Origin: Akanthomyces muscarius
Taxonomy: Eukaryota > Ascomycota > Sordariomycetes > Hypocreales > Cordycipitaceae
DNA length: 64,000 nt
Direction of reading: 5' to 3'
Assembly (NCBI RefSeq): GCF_028009165.1
Contig: NC_079246.1
Coordinates: 3,596,001 to 3,660,000, forward strand
The notes beneath the pieces were generated by a model that was given only the letters and a program-made list of their open reading frames with translations, was not told where the DNA came from and made no database searches. The position numbers were made by a program, and so were the translations under genes. Every line of letters starts with the position of its first letter. Positions within the stretch are counted from its first letter, which is position 1. Shown here in pieces: positions 22,149 through 32,608 of this stretch.

Positions 22149-23613
22149 ATGGAAGCATTTTTTCAGGCACAGGCCAAGTTTCAGGCCGCCCGCGGCCTCA
22201 CCAAGGTCCGCGCCAAGCCCAACCAAAACTACAAGCGCCACGGCACCAAGTCGTACGTCTACCTGCTGAACCGCTTCGGCTTCGAGCCCACCAAGCCGGG
22301 TCCGTACCACCGCGTCAACACGCTGCAGCAGCGCGGCCTCGCGCAATCCCACGTCGCTGTGGGCGGCCGCGCGCACATCACCTCGCGCCTGGCCAAGAAG
22401 GTCGGTGACGATGGCAAGCAGACGGGCGAGGTCACGGCCGAGGACCAGCAGAATGACTCCGAGTACCTGTGCGAGGTGTCCATCGGCACTCCCCCGCAAA
22501 AGGTGCTTCTCGACTTTGACACTGGTTCTTCCGATCTCTGGGTACGTCGCTCCTACATGATGGAGTTTGATACCGGACTTTAAAAATCTAATTGATGTAG
22601 ATCTTTTCCACCGAGCTGGACCAGGCTACCCAAAAGGGCCACACCGTCTTTGACCCGTCCAAGTCGTCCACCTTCAAGAAGCTGCCCGACCAGACATGGC
22701 AGATTTCCTACGGCGACGGCAGCTCCGCGTCGGGCGACTGCGGCAGCGACACCGTCGTTATCGGCGGCCTGAGCATCGAGAACCAGACCGTCGAGCTGGC
22801 GTCCAAGCTCGCCGACCAGTTCGCCCAGGGCACCGGCGATGGTCTGCTGGGCCTGGCGTTCCCCGCCATCAACACGGTCAAGAAGGGCGGCCAGTCGGCG
22901 CCCGCGCAGACGCCCGTCGCCAACATGATGACGCAGGGCGACATCCCCAAGGAGTCGCAGCTTTTCACATCTGCTTTCTACAGCGAGCGTGACTCAAACG
23001 GCCCCGAGTCATTCTACACGTTCGGCTACGTTGACAATGATCTCGTCAAGGCGTCGGGCAAAGATATCGCCTGGACAAAAATTGATTCCTCCCAGGGCTT
23101 CTGGATGTTTCCCTCGGCGAGCGCCTCCATTGCCGGCAAGGCAATGACGCTCAGCGGCAACATGGCCATTGCCGACACGGGCACCACGCTCGCGCTCGTG
23201 TCCGACGAGGTCTGCGACGCGCTGTACAAGGCCATCCCCGGCGCCAAGTACGACTCGCAGCAGCAGGGCTACGTGTTCCCCCTGACTACCAAGCCCGATG
23301 ACCTGCCCGAGTTCAAGGTTGCGGTCGGCGACAACTTGTTTGTCATCCAGCCCGAGGACCTGGCCTTTGCGCCGGCCGACGACAAGAACTGGTACGGCGG
23401 CGTGCAGTCGCGCGGCAATAACCCATTTGACATTTTGGGTGATGCGTTCCTCAAGTCTGTCTATGCAGTATGTTTCAGCTTCTTCCATTCCTCCTTTTAT
23501 GAACACATTGCTAACATAAGAATCAGATCTGGGACCAGGGAAACCAGCGCTTCGGTGCCGTCCCCAAGATTGAAAAGACGCAGAACTTGACTCCTCCCAA
23601 GGCCACCCAGTAG
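22149..23613 (+). CDS. Pepsin-family aspartic protease without signal peptide
   Basis: Exons 22149-22541, 22601-23467 and 23527-23613 encode 448 residues. Two catalytic motifs are present: DFDTGSSDLW with D124 and ADTGTTLAL with D323. The flap region reads ISYGDGSSASG. The family is A1 (pepsin-like) endopeptidases. The N-terminus, MEAFFQAQAKFQAARG followed by a basic stretch, is not a signal peptide and resembles intracellular or unconventionally exported aspartyl proteases of Hypocreales (PapA-like) instead of secreted penicillopepsins. Residues 1-100 would act as a propeptide. Both introns join in frame (DLW/IFST and VYA/IWDQ). Substrates and location are unknown. Confidence 0.9.
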
Positions 23614-23807
23614 ACTACCAGGTTATACCATGTACATAGCTTCACGACAGATTGATACTGTGAAATTTAAAAACTTTGTATGTTCACTATAATCGGATGC
23701 AACTGCACTGCGTCCATTGACCAGACGCCGCTTTACATCACATCATGGCACCAAGAAAGCACATCTGATTCAAAAGTTGATTCATTAAAATTTTGCTGGC
23801 AATCAAT

Positions 23808-25022
23808 TTATTGCATTTTGCCAGATATAGTTTGCTGTGTGTCGGAAGATGAGCCATCCCCAAACTTGACGGATATGCTTCCCGAGCTCGTGCCCACGTC
23901 CGTATGGTGCTCCGGCGTCCCCTTGACGCCCGTCACGCGATGATGCGCCTTGTCCGTCTCCACGCCCTCTCCTGTGATGGACATGCTCCCGGAATTACTA
24001 TGCGCTTCCACCGTGCCCTCCCACTCATCCGGGTAGGCGATGCGGACACTACCGCTGTTACTCTTGTGCTTGCAGACAAAGCCTGTCTCGTCGGTCTTCT
24101 CCCCTGCGCTGCTTTCTGTCCTGTCTTGTTGCGCAGCAGCGACAACGCTAATATTCTGCGTGCCGCTGTTGCTCGCCGTCGCAAAGTCAGACCGGCGGTC
24201 GTGGCTGTGGTCGGAGAGGAGCGCGGTAAGGTGCTGCGAGCCGCTATTAGACTTGATGCTGGTGGACTTTGTCAAGCCGAGAACAGCACGGATGGAGCCG
24301 GAGGAGGTGATGATGGAGACTGTGCTGTCGCGGCTGGGAAAGTGCACGCGCGAGGTGGCGGCGTCGAGCTTGCCATTGATGCTCAGTGTGCCCGAGTTGG
24401 ACTTGATGCCCACCTTGCTCTCGTGGGATGGCTTGTCGAAGAGCGGAAGAAGAGTGAGACTCGCAGACCCAGAGCTTGTGACCACGTCAAGGACGTCGTG
24501 CGAGGGGAAGAGACCGGTGATGCCGCCGCTGTTGCTGGCGAGGAATAGCTCGCGCGCCGGCACAAAGTCGACATCGGCGGGAGACAGGTGCGTGACACTG
24601 CCCGGGATGCTGGGCATTTCAATGTCAGACTTGATGTGATAGTCAGCCGTGGCCACCTGCAGCCGCTCCAGACCGGCGTCTTTTGGCCATCGCAGGTAGA
24701 TCTGAACAGGCTCGGCGCTGGCCGTGTGGATTACGATCGACTGCCTCTTGTCGGTGATCTCATTCGTCACTTGATGGGAGTACTGTTGGTCCGCACAGAC
24801 GTCGAGCACGGCGGGTGCGCCGGCAGGTACCTGCTGGATGTGAAGGCTGCCGGAGCGGAAACCGCTCGTGAAGGATTGCAGGGTGCTAAAGAGGCCGCTG
24901 CTCTTTTGCTTTTGCACGATGTGCAGCGAGCGCTCGCGGCCGAGGCTCAGAGGCAAGGAGATGAGTGTTTCCATATTGATGGTGTGCGATTTGTCCTGCG
25001 TGGTAAATTTTAAATGACTCAA
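23808..25022 (-). CDS. SNSG-repeat protein, putative beta-solenoid (DUF4097-like)
   Basis: This intronless gene encodes up to 404 residues; METLISLPLSLGR at residue 17 is an alternative start. From about residue 165 the protein carries nine copies of a short motif, [ST]-[NS]-S-G-[STG], each followed by a short beta strand such as TLSI, SIRA, SVRI, SMSI or SISV. This is the pattern of DUF4097-type putative adhesins, which fold as right-handed beta solenoids. There is no signal peptide or membrane segment, so it may be cytosolic. The function of fungal members is unknown. It converges on the aspartic protease gene with only 194 bp between them. Confidence 0.7.
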   Translation of the reverse strand: MSHLKFTTQDKSHTINMETLISLPLSLGRERSLHIVQKQKSSGLFSTLQSFTSGFRSGSLHIQQVPAGAPAVLDVCADQQYSHQVTNEITDKRQSIVIHTASAEPVQIYLRWPKDAGLERLQVATADYHIKSDIEMPSIPGSVTHLSPADVDFVPARELFLASNSGGITGLFPSHDVLDVVTSSGSASLTLLPLFDKPSHESKVGIKSNSGTLSINGKLDAATSRVHFPSRDSTVSIITSSGSIRAVLGLTKSTSIKSNSGSQHLTALLSDHSHDRRSDFATASNSGTQNISVVAAAQQDRTESSAGEKTDETGFVCKHKSNSGSVRIAYPDEWEGTVEAHSNSGSMSITGEGVETDKAHHRVTGVKGTPEHHTDVGTSSGSISVKFGDGSSSDTQQTISGKMQ

Positions 25023-26368
25023 GACGATGGGAATGTAGTTGTCGGTAGTTTTATAGAGGGAAGGTGTACTCCGTATTGGGTGTTGCGTGGCTCCGCGTCA
25101 GCAAATCGCCAGCTGAAGACGCTACACAGCCTCGTCTGCCCACATAAAGTGGTGCCACGTAACGTAGGGCTGGCCCATTCGGAGAGTTCCTGGTGATATA
25201 TGCGTACTTTAACGCCTATGAACAAGCTTAGTGGATGCATAGCTGTAGGCTATTTTATTTGTAGGCGCAGCGGCGAGAGAATGCTGTCGCGTCGATGAAC
25301 TACGTAACTGGCCACGCCATGACGAGTTAGTCTGATGAGGTGCGCGCTAACTAACGCCATAGGGCTGGTAAATTTGGCGTTGAGACTTTTTCCTACATTG
25401 TAGTCATGGCAAGATTCATTCTGCATCACGTTGGCAACCAATGCAGCATGCGACCGTCAAGACTGCTGTAGGGTAGTGCAAATTTCACCAGCTGCTCGGC
25501 GTTCCTCCGTGTCCTGATAACAATTCCCAGGGGGGCTGAAAGCGAGGAATATGCTTTGTGAGTGGAGAGGGTGTATTTCCAAAGTAGATGCAGTCCTCTG
25601 GGTGTGATTGCCTCGAAGTGAAAGAACCAGCTGACACTAATCCCTTGTTCCGTGGATCTGCCATGCCATTAATCACCAGCGGCTTAGCTAGCCGACGGCT
25701 ATACATAAACAGGTGCTTAACCGAGAATAAACAAATGATTTGATGTAAGCGATATAGATGCTAGGCCTTTTACGACACAGTGTTTCAGCCAAGGCCGTTG
25801 CACTAGTCTCGTATAATGCTACAGTTAGTAAATGGAAACACTGGGCTGCTTGGAGCAAATGCTGGACCAGGTCTTTTACGAAAGCGGCCCAGCACGAGCT
25901 TCATCTTGTCCATCTCGCTTGAATGTGAGTTCTATAACTGTGAGAGTTCGCCGGAACTATTCGCCAAGGCAGCCGGCATGCCAATCTCGTTTAGCCTCGT
26001 AGTGGCGAAGATGGCCCACAATGGACGCGAGAGCAAGTCTCCAAAGATGGGCAGTCAAATGGCCAGACTAGACAGAACGGTACAAGAGCCAACCGCAATA
26101 CTTTCTTTTCCAAGGGGTAACACGGAGAAGCGCTGTCTAATTTGATTAACCCAGTGTGTCAGGGCGACTTTAGCACGCAGTGTCGACCTTGGCGCGACGC
26201 GTGGCTACACTAGGAATCATGAGGCTGTGAGACAAGTCATTGATGATACACAGTGAAATTGTACATTGTTATGCGCAGTGACAAAGGAAGCCAATCAACC
26301 CGATACTCAATACTTAATATGTGGCCGACTCAGCCTTGCAAATGGGGCTGGACAGCTTGCCCTACACT

Positions 26369-26396
26369 CAGCCACTTCGAGACAGCCACTTCGAGA
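26369..26396. repeat. 14-bp tandem duplication
   Basis: CAGCCACTTCGAGA occurs twice back to back (26369-26382 and 26383-26396). It lies in gene-poor DNA and has no assigned role. Confidence 0.6.
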
Positions 26397-27312
26397 GAGC
26401 CGTGCACAAAGGAGCCAGTCGCGAGGCGTTAATTAAACTTTTTGCCAACGAGTCAAACAAAACATTTGGCTTGTCCCTTCCTTGAGAGAAAAGGTCCTAG
26501 TTTTGTATGCTTGCATGCCTGCCTGCCCGGAGAAGTCTGTGGACTGCGTGTAAGTGCCATTTGAGCACTCCTCTCGTCGGAGGTATGTCGCGACGCTGGC
26601 TCGCCAGTATCCTGGTCCGTGACCCATCTAATGCTATTTTCCCACAGAATAGACCATGGTTGCAAAACGTAAACAACGGTAGTAATTGTTTGTGATCATC
26701 AAGGCTGCATCACTCCGGCCGGCTCGTTCGTGCACTACGCCGACTGCTGAGAACGGCTGCAGTCCAGAACACACTGCCGAGACTAACGCTTTCCGGCCAC
26801 ATGTTTCAGGGCTCGTTGGATATTACGTTCCAGAACAGTCAGGTTCGTGGTCGACATTGCAAGCCTATTTGCTGGGATGCGCTGCGGTACCTGCAGGCGA
26901 CGGCTGACAAAGAGCACGCCTAAGAATAACCATGGTAACTAGGCTCAGTGGCGTAGATGAGGCTGTGTATTGGCAGATTTTTGGAATCATCAAAGACTTT
27001 GGAGGAACACGGCATGGAAGCCCGAATTTGACTGCTGAATTGGCCTTGTCTATGGACTAACATCTGTACGATGCTACTGCCTATTCGCTGATGAGACACT
27101 CAAGAGCATGGGCGTGGCCGGGCTAGCTTCGTAGTGTGTCTTCGGCCAACTCGACCTGTTCGCCTCAACTGCCGGTGGCGTAGACGGGGGGCTGTGATCA
27201 TCTCATACTCGGCGCGTAGCGTGGCCTGGAATAGACAGCTTCTTGCTTCCGCCGGCCCCTGCATGTGTCTGGCAGAGCCTAGACGGGCCTCATCTCCGTG
27301 TTGGTTGGCAGA

Positions 27313-27318
27313 TATAAA
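27313..27318 (+). promoter_or_regulatory. TATA box of the cupredoxin gene
   Basis: TATAAA lies 113 bp upstream of the ATG at 27426, in a plausible position for the core promoter. Confidence 0.4.
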
Positions 27319-27425
27319 GGCGGGAGCTCTTCCCATCATCGTCTGTCGCTCATATTCAGTTCCTGTTCTTTATAATACATTACACTTGACTTTTCTTACA
27401 CGGCACTCGCTTGATTCTACTAAGA

Positions 27426-28177
27426 ATGCATCTCTCCAACGCTCTCCTCGTCGCTGGCGCCGTCGTTGCCAACGCCAAGACCATCCGTGTTGATGTCGGC
27501 AAAGACGGCCTCACTTTCGGCCCTAGCGGCACAAAGGCCGCTATCGGTGACCAGATTGAGTTTCACTACTTCCCCAAAGCGCACTCCGTGGTCCAGTCTG
27601 GCTTCAAGACCCCGTGTCAGCCTCTTTCTGGTGGCTTCGCCAGCGGCTTTGTGCCGACGGAGCCCAAGGACGCTGGTCTCTCTACCTTCACCGTCACGGT
27701 AAAGGACGACAAGCCAATTTGGTTCTACTGTGGCCAGACTGATCACTGCAAGAGGGTAGGTCAATGACCCATATTGAAACAGTCCGGTGACTAACAAGAC
27801 GATAGGGCATGGTGGGCTCCGTCAACGCCCCAGCCACTGGCAGCACCCTCCCTGCTTTTGTTGAGCTCGCAAAAGCTTCCAACAGCACCATCAATCCCGC
27901 GCAGGCGCCTGTCGGCGGCAAGCTCGACATCAAAAAGGCAGGCAGCGTCGGCACCACCTCGATCGTCTCGAGCAAGCCCAGCAGCACCCCTGGTAGCCGC
28001 ACCACGACCTACAAGACGACCTTTACCAGCAGTGGCGTCGTCGTCACGTCGGCTATCACCGCCACTGTGCCCGCTACTAAGCCTACTGCCAAGCCCACCG
28101 TGCCCGTTGTGGTCAATGGCGCTGCCCAGCTCGGCGCGGGTGCCCTGGCTGCTGTCGCTGCCGTTGCAATGCTGTAA
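27426..28177 (+). CDS. GPI-anchored cupredoxin-fold extracellular serine-rich protein
   Basis: Two exons (27426-27755 and 27806-28177) encode 233 residues. A signal peptide spans about residues 1-17. The cupredoxin domain (18-118) contains all four residues of a type 1 copper site in order: H53, C102, H107 and M112; C64 and C108 probably pair. A Ser/Thr/Pro-rich stalk (about 140-205) leads to a hydrophobic C-terminus (AALGAGALAAVAAV-like) without basic tail, the pattern of a GPI anchor signal. Fungal relatives are surface proteins, some linked to infection structures or copper handling. Redox activity is inferred from the ligands. The start MHLSNALL was preferred over an upstream ATG at 27411 because it opens the signal peptide. 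Confidence 0.85.
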
Positions 28178-28624
28178 AAAGATGGACAAATGTGCTAGTT
28201 AGGGAAAAGGCGGAGCGCGAAGTCCCCTTTTTTGTATTTAGGGTTCGAATTATATGGACAAGCGCTGCGAAAGTTTTGGCAATATCTACATACATGTTAC
28301 TGTATCGATTGTACCGCGCAGGAGGAATGTGTCCAACCTGGTCGGTCGCTCCTCAGCCGTGAATTGAACACATGCATCATATCAGGCGACTTTCATCAGT
28401 CATTCATCTGTTTTTGAACGATCTCGGTTGCACGGCCTTTCTATTGAACAGTTTTTGACGCAAGATTTGATTCGCTACATTCTGTGCCACGGCCAAGTAC
28501 AAGCATTGGTTGAAACAGAAACCCCAATCATGTTCTCCTTGGCCTGCTCAAAACATTGGCGCTTGTCGCATACAGTTTTCCGGAAAGTACTTGATGCAAC
28601 AAGGGGTCAGTGTTCTCAATTTAG
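28178..28624. other. 3' regions between convergent genes
   Basis: The stretch separates the 3' ends of the cupredoxin gene (+) and the small secreted peptide gene (-). No gene is seen. Confidence 0.4.
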
Positions 28625-28825
28625 CTACTTTGCGCAATCGTGCCAGTACTGTCCGTCCCACCAGCAGGGGCTTCTCTGAACAAGCTCTGGCGCATCATGC
28701 TCTCTGGCTTTGATGTTGCCATCTACAAATTGATTAGTTTCATCCCGTACAGAGAAATGCTTGATAATACCAACTGCCGCGGCAGCTGCGACCGAAGTGA
28801 AGATGAGCAAAGTTGCAAATTGCAT
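28625..28825 (-). CDS. Small secreted peptide precursor ending in a Trp/Cys-rich segment
   Basis: The frame encodes 66 residues. MQFATLLIFTSVAAAAAVG is a clear signal peptide. A short, charged, Cys-free middle follows, then VQR and a C-terminal segment with three tryptophans and only two cysteines (SPCWWDGQYWHDCAK). This layout suggests a proprotein whose last 15 residues are cut free and closed by one disulfide. It recalls the W/C/GQ composition of ascomycete alpha-type pheromones, but there is a single copy and no KR spacers, so that identity is not claimed. The ATG has the CAAA-type context seen for neighbouring genes; a TATATAA lies about 116 bp upstream. No family is recognised. Confidence 0.55.
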   Translation of the reverse strand: MQFATLLIFTSVAAAAAVGIIKHFSVRDETNQFVDGNIKAREHDAPELVQRSPCWWDGQYWHDCAK

Positions 28826-30024
28826 TTTGGAATAGTGATTGAACGGGAGTGATGAGGCTGTGAAAGCTAGAAACTGATTCAAGTGGTAGTTGGTGTTAAT
28901 GCAAAGTCAGAAAGTCCTAACTTGGTGGGAAATCGATTCCTTATATAGTTATTAAAGTTGATGATTCTACCTACTCGTCAAACTTTAATTGCGTCCCGCG
29001 TAGCTGCGAGAACATAGATGGCATGGGCGAGTGCTCCGATGTGCCGAGATGTACGTACAACGTTATGCCTGTAGGAGCGCCGATCGTCGTACGATTTGTT
29101 ATGGTAGTTTTTTAAAGTTTTGCCGAGTGCAACGGCAAGCTGATGCCGATACTTGGCTGTTAGATTGTAGTCAATCTCGTGTTCTCCAAGAAAGCTGTGA
29201 CATGATTTCGTAGCCGTTCTGAGAACCTTTGCAGTGTGAGCTACTAGTATCGTTCTTACCTTCAATTTCGGCATTTGACATGCATTCGGCTGTTTGGCAA
29301 CTGCCGGCCTTGGGTACCCTGGTGATGGCTATTGAAACCCGGCCCGGCCCGCCTGTCAGCTAATGATCACTAATGTACTGACAGGGTCTACAACATTCAT
29401 GCGGCTGCACAAAAGACGAAAGGCACATATCCTTGGAAACGGATTCTGATGCACTTGATGCGGATTCTATATTGTGCGTGACTCATAAATAATCTCTGTA
29501 GTATCGACCTATTACAGTCACATTGTGAAATGCAGTCCAACCTTCACTTTTGCCTCGTTGCTCGGCTGCTTCCTCGCCCCAGCGGCCTCGCCGAGCAGTC
29601 GGCAACACTCAGCATCAGCACAGTTACGTTGTCAAGTGACAGATAAGTCTTGGCCCTCCATGCTTGGCTGAGCTCCATTTCTACTGGATCACTGGTCTAG
29701 CAGCCATGAAGACCAGGCCAAAATCACGCGCCGACCGCACGCCTCTCGCTGCGATCCGCCAAGCGCCAAGTCGCCGGAGCGCCAGGACAAAGACATATTA
29801 CGCGAAGGACATGTGCCAAGTATATAGCTCTCCTTTCGCAACGCGGAACTGAGTTACGGGCTTTTTGGAACCCTAGCTGCCCGCCAGTGGCTCAAGTTCG
29901 AGCATGCTCAGTACCTTTCCACAGTACCTGGCGCATAGAGTCTGATTTCAATATGAGAGGTGCTAGAAAGAACTTATGATTACATGAGTGTAAGCTGCTG
30001 CGTATTCTATTGCAGCTCAATCGG
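28826..30024. other. Non-coding region
   Basis: The left part holds the promoter of the small peptide gene, with a TATATAA at 28941-28947 (minus strand). The remainder shows no supported gene up to the 3' end of the membrane protein gene. Confidence 0.4.
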
Positions 30025-31300
30025 CTACTTAAATTGCTGTTCTTCCCATGCCTCCCGCCTATCCTTCGCACTATACTCCAGATGCTGCCATTCGGTTTTT
30101 TCGTCATCCGTCAACCTGCCCCCTGGGAAGAATGTGCCTACCATGCTTGAGCCTGCATATGGATACTTTTTTTCTACCGCGAAAAGAGTTTCCATGACCT
30201 TGGGCGAGCCAATCACCTCGACTAATGTGAGCGGCATGCCATAAGCAGCAGGCGTTCGCGTCTTGCCCGCAGCATAAATATTTTGCGCAATTCCGACACC
30301 TCCAATAGCCAGCAGGAACCATGTGTTTTGTTTGATCCCAGCTGCTGTAATCAGAAGCAAGACCCAGAGAACTGCGAGAACCAGCAAGGCGAATCTGGTC
30401 GTAGCCTTGGGGAGGAGATCAGTGTCGATCTGACCGGCGGCGAGATCTTCAAGATCAAACCCTTGCCCTTGGCCTAGGATGAGAATGGTGTGCTGGCTGC
30501 CATTACCTTTGGTCAGGATAATGTCCTTGTCGCACTTGTCACGACACGCCCATTTTTCATGCTTCCACTGAGGTAGGCTCCCTGTCAAAAAGGACAGCAA
30601 CATGCCCACAGCCGTTATCTGAATTGTAGCCCAATCTCCATAAATACCACAGGGTATTGCTGCAATACCCAGCTGTAGGATGCATGTGCCGAAGCCGAGC
30701 CAGTAGACAAAGTCGTACCCTGGAACTCCAGCGTGTGCTTCCTCTGCCTTGTAGACCGCTACACAAAGGCCCGCCCTCTTGGGGTATTTCAATGTGTCGC
30801 CTGCTCCACGCCGCTCTTCATTTGCCTTTTGCCTGTCGAACTTGTCCCTAGCATCCAACAAAGTCTTGAGGTGTTTTGAGACCTTTTCATGTTTCCAGTC
30901 GTCGTAGTCCCTGACGATGCGGCCGATGATCCAGGAGCTGTTTGTCCGCGAAAATCCCGATTTCGCATTGATGACTTGGCAAGATGTGTCGGGGGGCGGC
31001 ATCAGCTTGTTGTCCCCGACGGCGCTCACGACGGCCGAGACGGCGTACGCAACCCATCCTAGAAAGCGGTTAGCAGAGGAAACCGGCAGCTGGCCGAAAT
31101 GAAGACGTGCCGAATGAAAATGCGACCGGCGTTATCTTCGAGCCAGAAAGTTGTGCGAGGGCGCGGGCGACGACATCGCCGCCGAGGATGAGGAGCACGG
31201 AAAAGACGTCGCCAGGGTTCTTCCACTGCGCTGAGAAATCGCGCGACGCGGCGCCCGGGGCAAAACCGCGACGAGCAAGCTCGATCGCGGCAGGAGCCAT
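30025..31300 (-). CDS. Multi-pass membrane protein, fungal-specific, function unknown
   Basis: Two exons (31300-31111 and 31058-30025) encode 407 residues. Hydrophobic segments lie near residues 28-47, 55-78, 165-220 (two spans), 280-300 and 306-325. The 52-nt intron has a CTAAC branch and a CTAG acceptor, but the only donor that keeps the frame begins with GC (GCACGT), giving the smooth membrane segment AFSFG/WVAYAVSAV. A large loop between the second and third spans is polar and Lys-rich. I know of similar uncharacterised proteins in other sordariomycetes from general pattern only. MAPAAIELARRGF was taken as start; an in-frame ATG exists 11 codons upstream. Confidence 0.75.
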
Positions 31301-32608
31301 GCTGAAAAGATGCTTAGTTGCTGAGCGCGCCAAGCTCGATAGTCAATGTGAGGGGTCAAGGAGACGGGTTGCACACAGGTGGAGATGAGTGTGGTGATGT
31401 ATTGATCTGCCTTGGCCGCCTCGCAGGGGGCTGAGGTTGACCGGTTAGCTCCAGCTTGCAGTCCGTTGCTGCATGATCATGCTTGCTTGGGTTACAGTGG
31501 ATTGATGCCCGACGGTTATGGAAAAGAGAAAAGTTGTTTGTTGTATTTAGGTCCAACAATGGAACTCGGGCAGTTCAAACAGATGTCAAACATGATAATC
31601 ATTCGTTCGAGATAGATAGGTGAGCCTGGTCACTCACAAATAGTAGCTCCGCTCACCCTTGAGTGTGTTAGTCGTGAACCTCATTGACGCGCACGGCACA
31701 ATGATAGTATCAATCTACTTGCGCTAGCCACAGATGTCGGGAACTGGTTTTACAGATGTTGAAAAAAATTCGATCCATTCCTGAGTATCATAAACGAGGA
31801 AACAACTTGGTGAGCGCCCAGAGATTTGTCGTGGGTTTAGCGCCACTGGGATAGTTGTCAATTTGGTGTATTCTGCTACTTTGGATGAGCAGCAGCTACC
31901 TCCGCATCGAGAGGTGTTTTTCTGCCCACACACACTGATAGCATAATCCTCAAATCTGCAAAATACAGGCGCCCGTTTCTTGCCTTCCCCCGCAACTACC
32001 CCGCGTGTTAATCCTGAGCATTTCGATAGGTGGTGATGGAAAACTATCTTCACCGCTTCGAGGACGGCAAACGAACAGATGGGTACCAATATATTCTCAC
32101 ATGTCAAAATTTGCAAAATCCCCGGCGGGGTGAGGGATTGGATTGTTGCTGTCACGAGAAAGAAAACACCACTTCTAAAACCGCACAGGGAAATTGAAAT
32201 CTGCACTCGGGCGCGCCGCCCATATGCACGTCCTATGCTGAACTCAATAGACACAATCACAGCTCAGATAGAGTGGCAACGAAGCGAAGGGAGCTTGGTA
32301 TTCTAATGCTAAATCGTTGACCTAATGCAATAGTCTACAATTTACAAGCAAGTTGCATTGGTCATTCCTGATATCTCACGGTGCGTGAGAGCAACATTGC
32401 GGCCAACACTCAAGGCGCTAAACCCACCTCAATCAGTGTTTGTCTCGCTTTTCTGAGTTGGAACTGCTATGGGGGCTCAAAAACTTAATTAATCGAGTAC
32501 AAGTATTTTTTTCCGTCTCCGCTGCTAGAGAAAAGATGGCGCTTTCAACGCACGCGCTGGTGTTTGAAGGACGCTCACGTCGCACCAATTCCACAGCTGG
32601 CAGTGTGC
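31301..32608. other. Non-coding region
   Basis: The left end is the promoter of the membrane protein gene. A 178-codon minus-strand frame at 31724-32260 has no recognisable domain and uses codons unlike the neighbouring genes, so it is not called. Confidence 0.35.

Larger units (their letters stand above)
25023..27425. other. 2.4-kb non-coding region
   Basis: No gene is supported. A tandem pair of a 14-bp unit lies at 26369-26396. The right end holds the promoter of the cupredoxin gene, with a TATAAA at 27313-27318. Confidence 0.4.

Noticed and set aside
28625..28825. Identification of the small Trp/Cys precursor as the mating pheromone gene
   Set aside because: Ascomycete alpha-pheromone precursors carry repeated peptide copies with Kex2 KR spacers; only one copy and a lone Arg are present here.
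31724..32260. 178-codon open frame on the minus strand
   Set aside because: No domain, signal or gene-like codon choice is visible, and it lies in AT-richer DNA without splice or promoter support.
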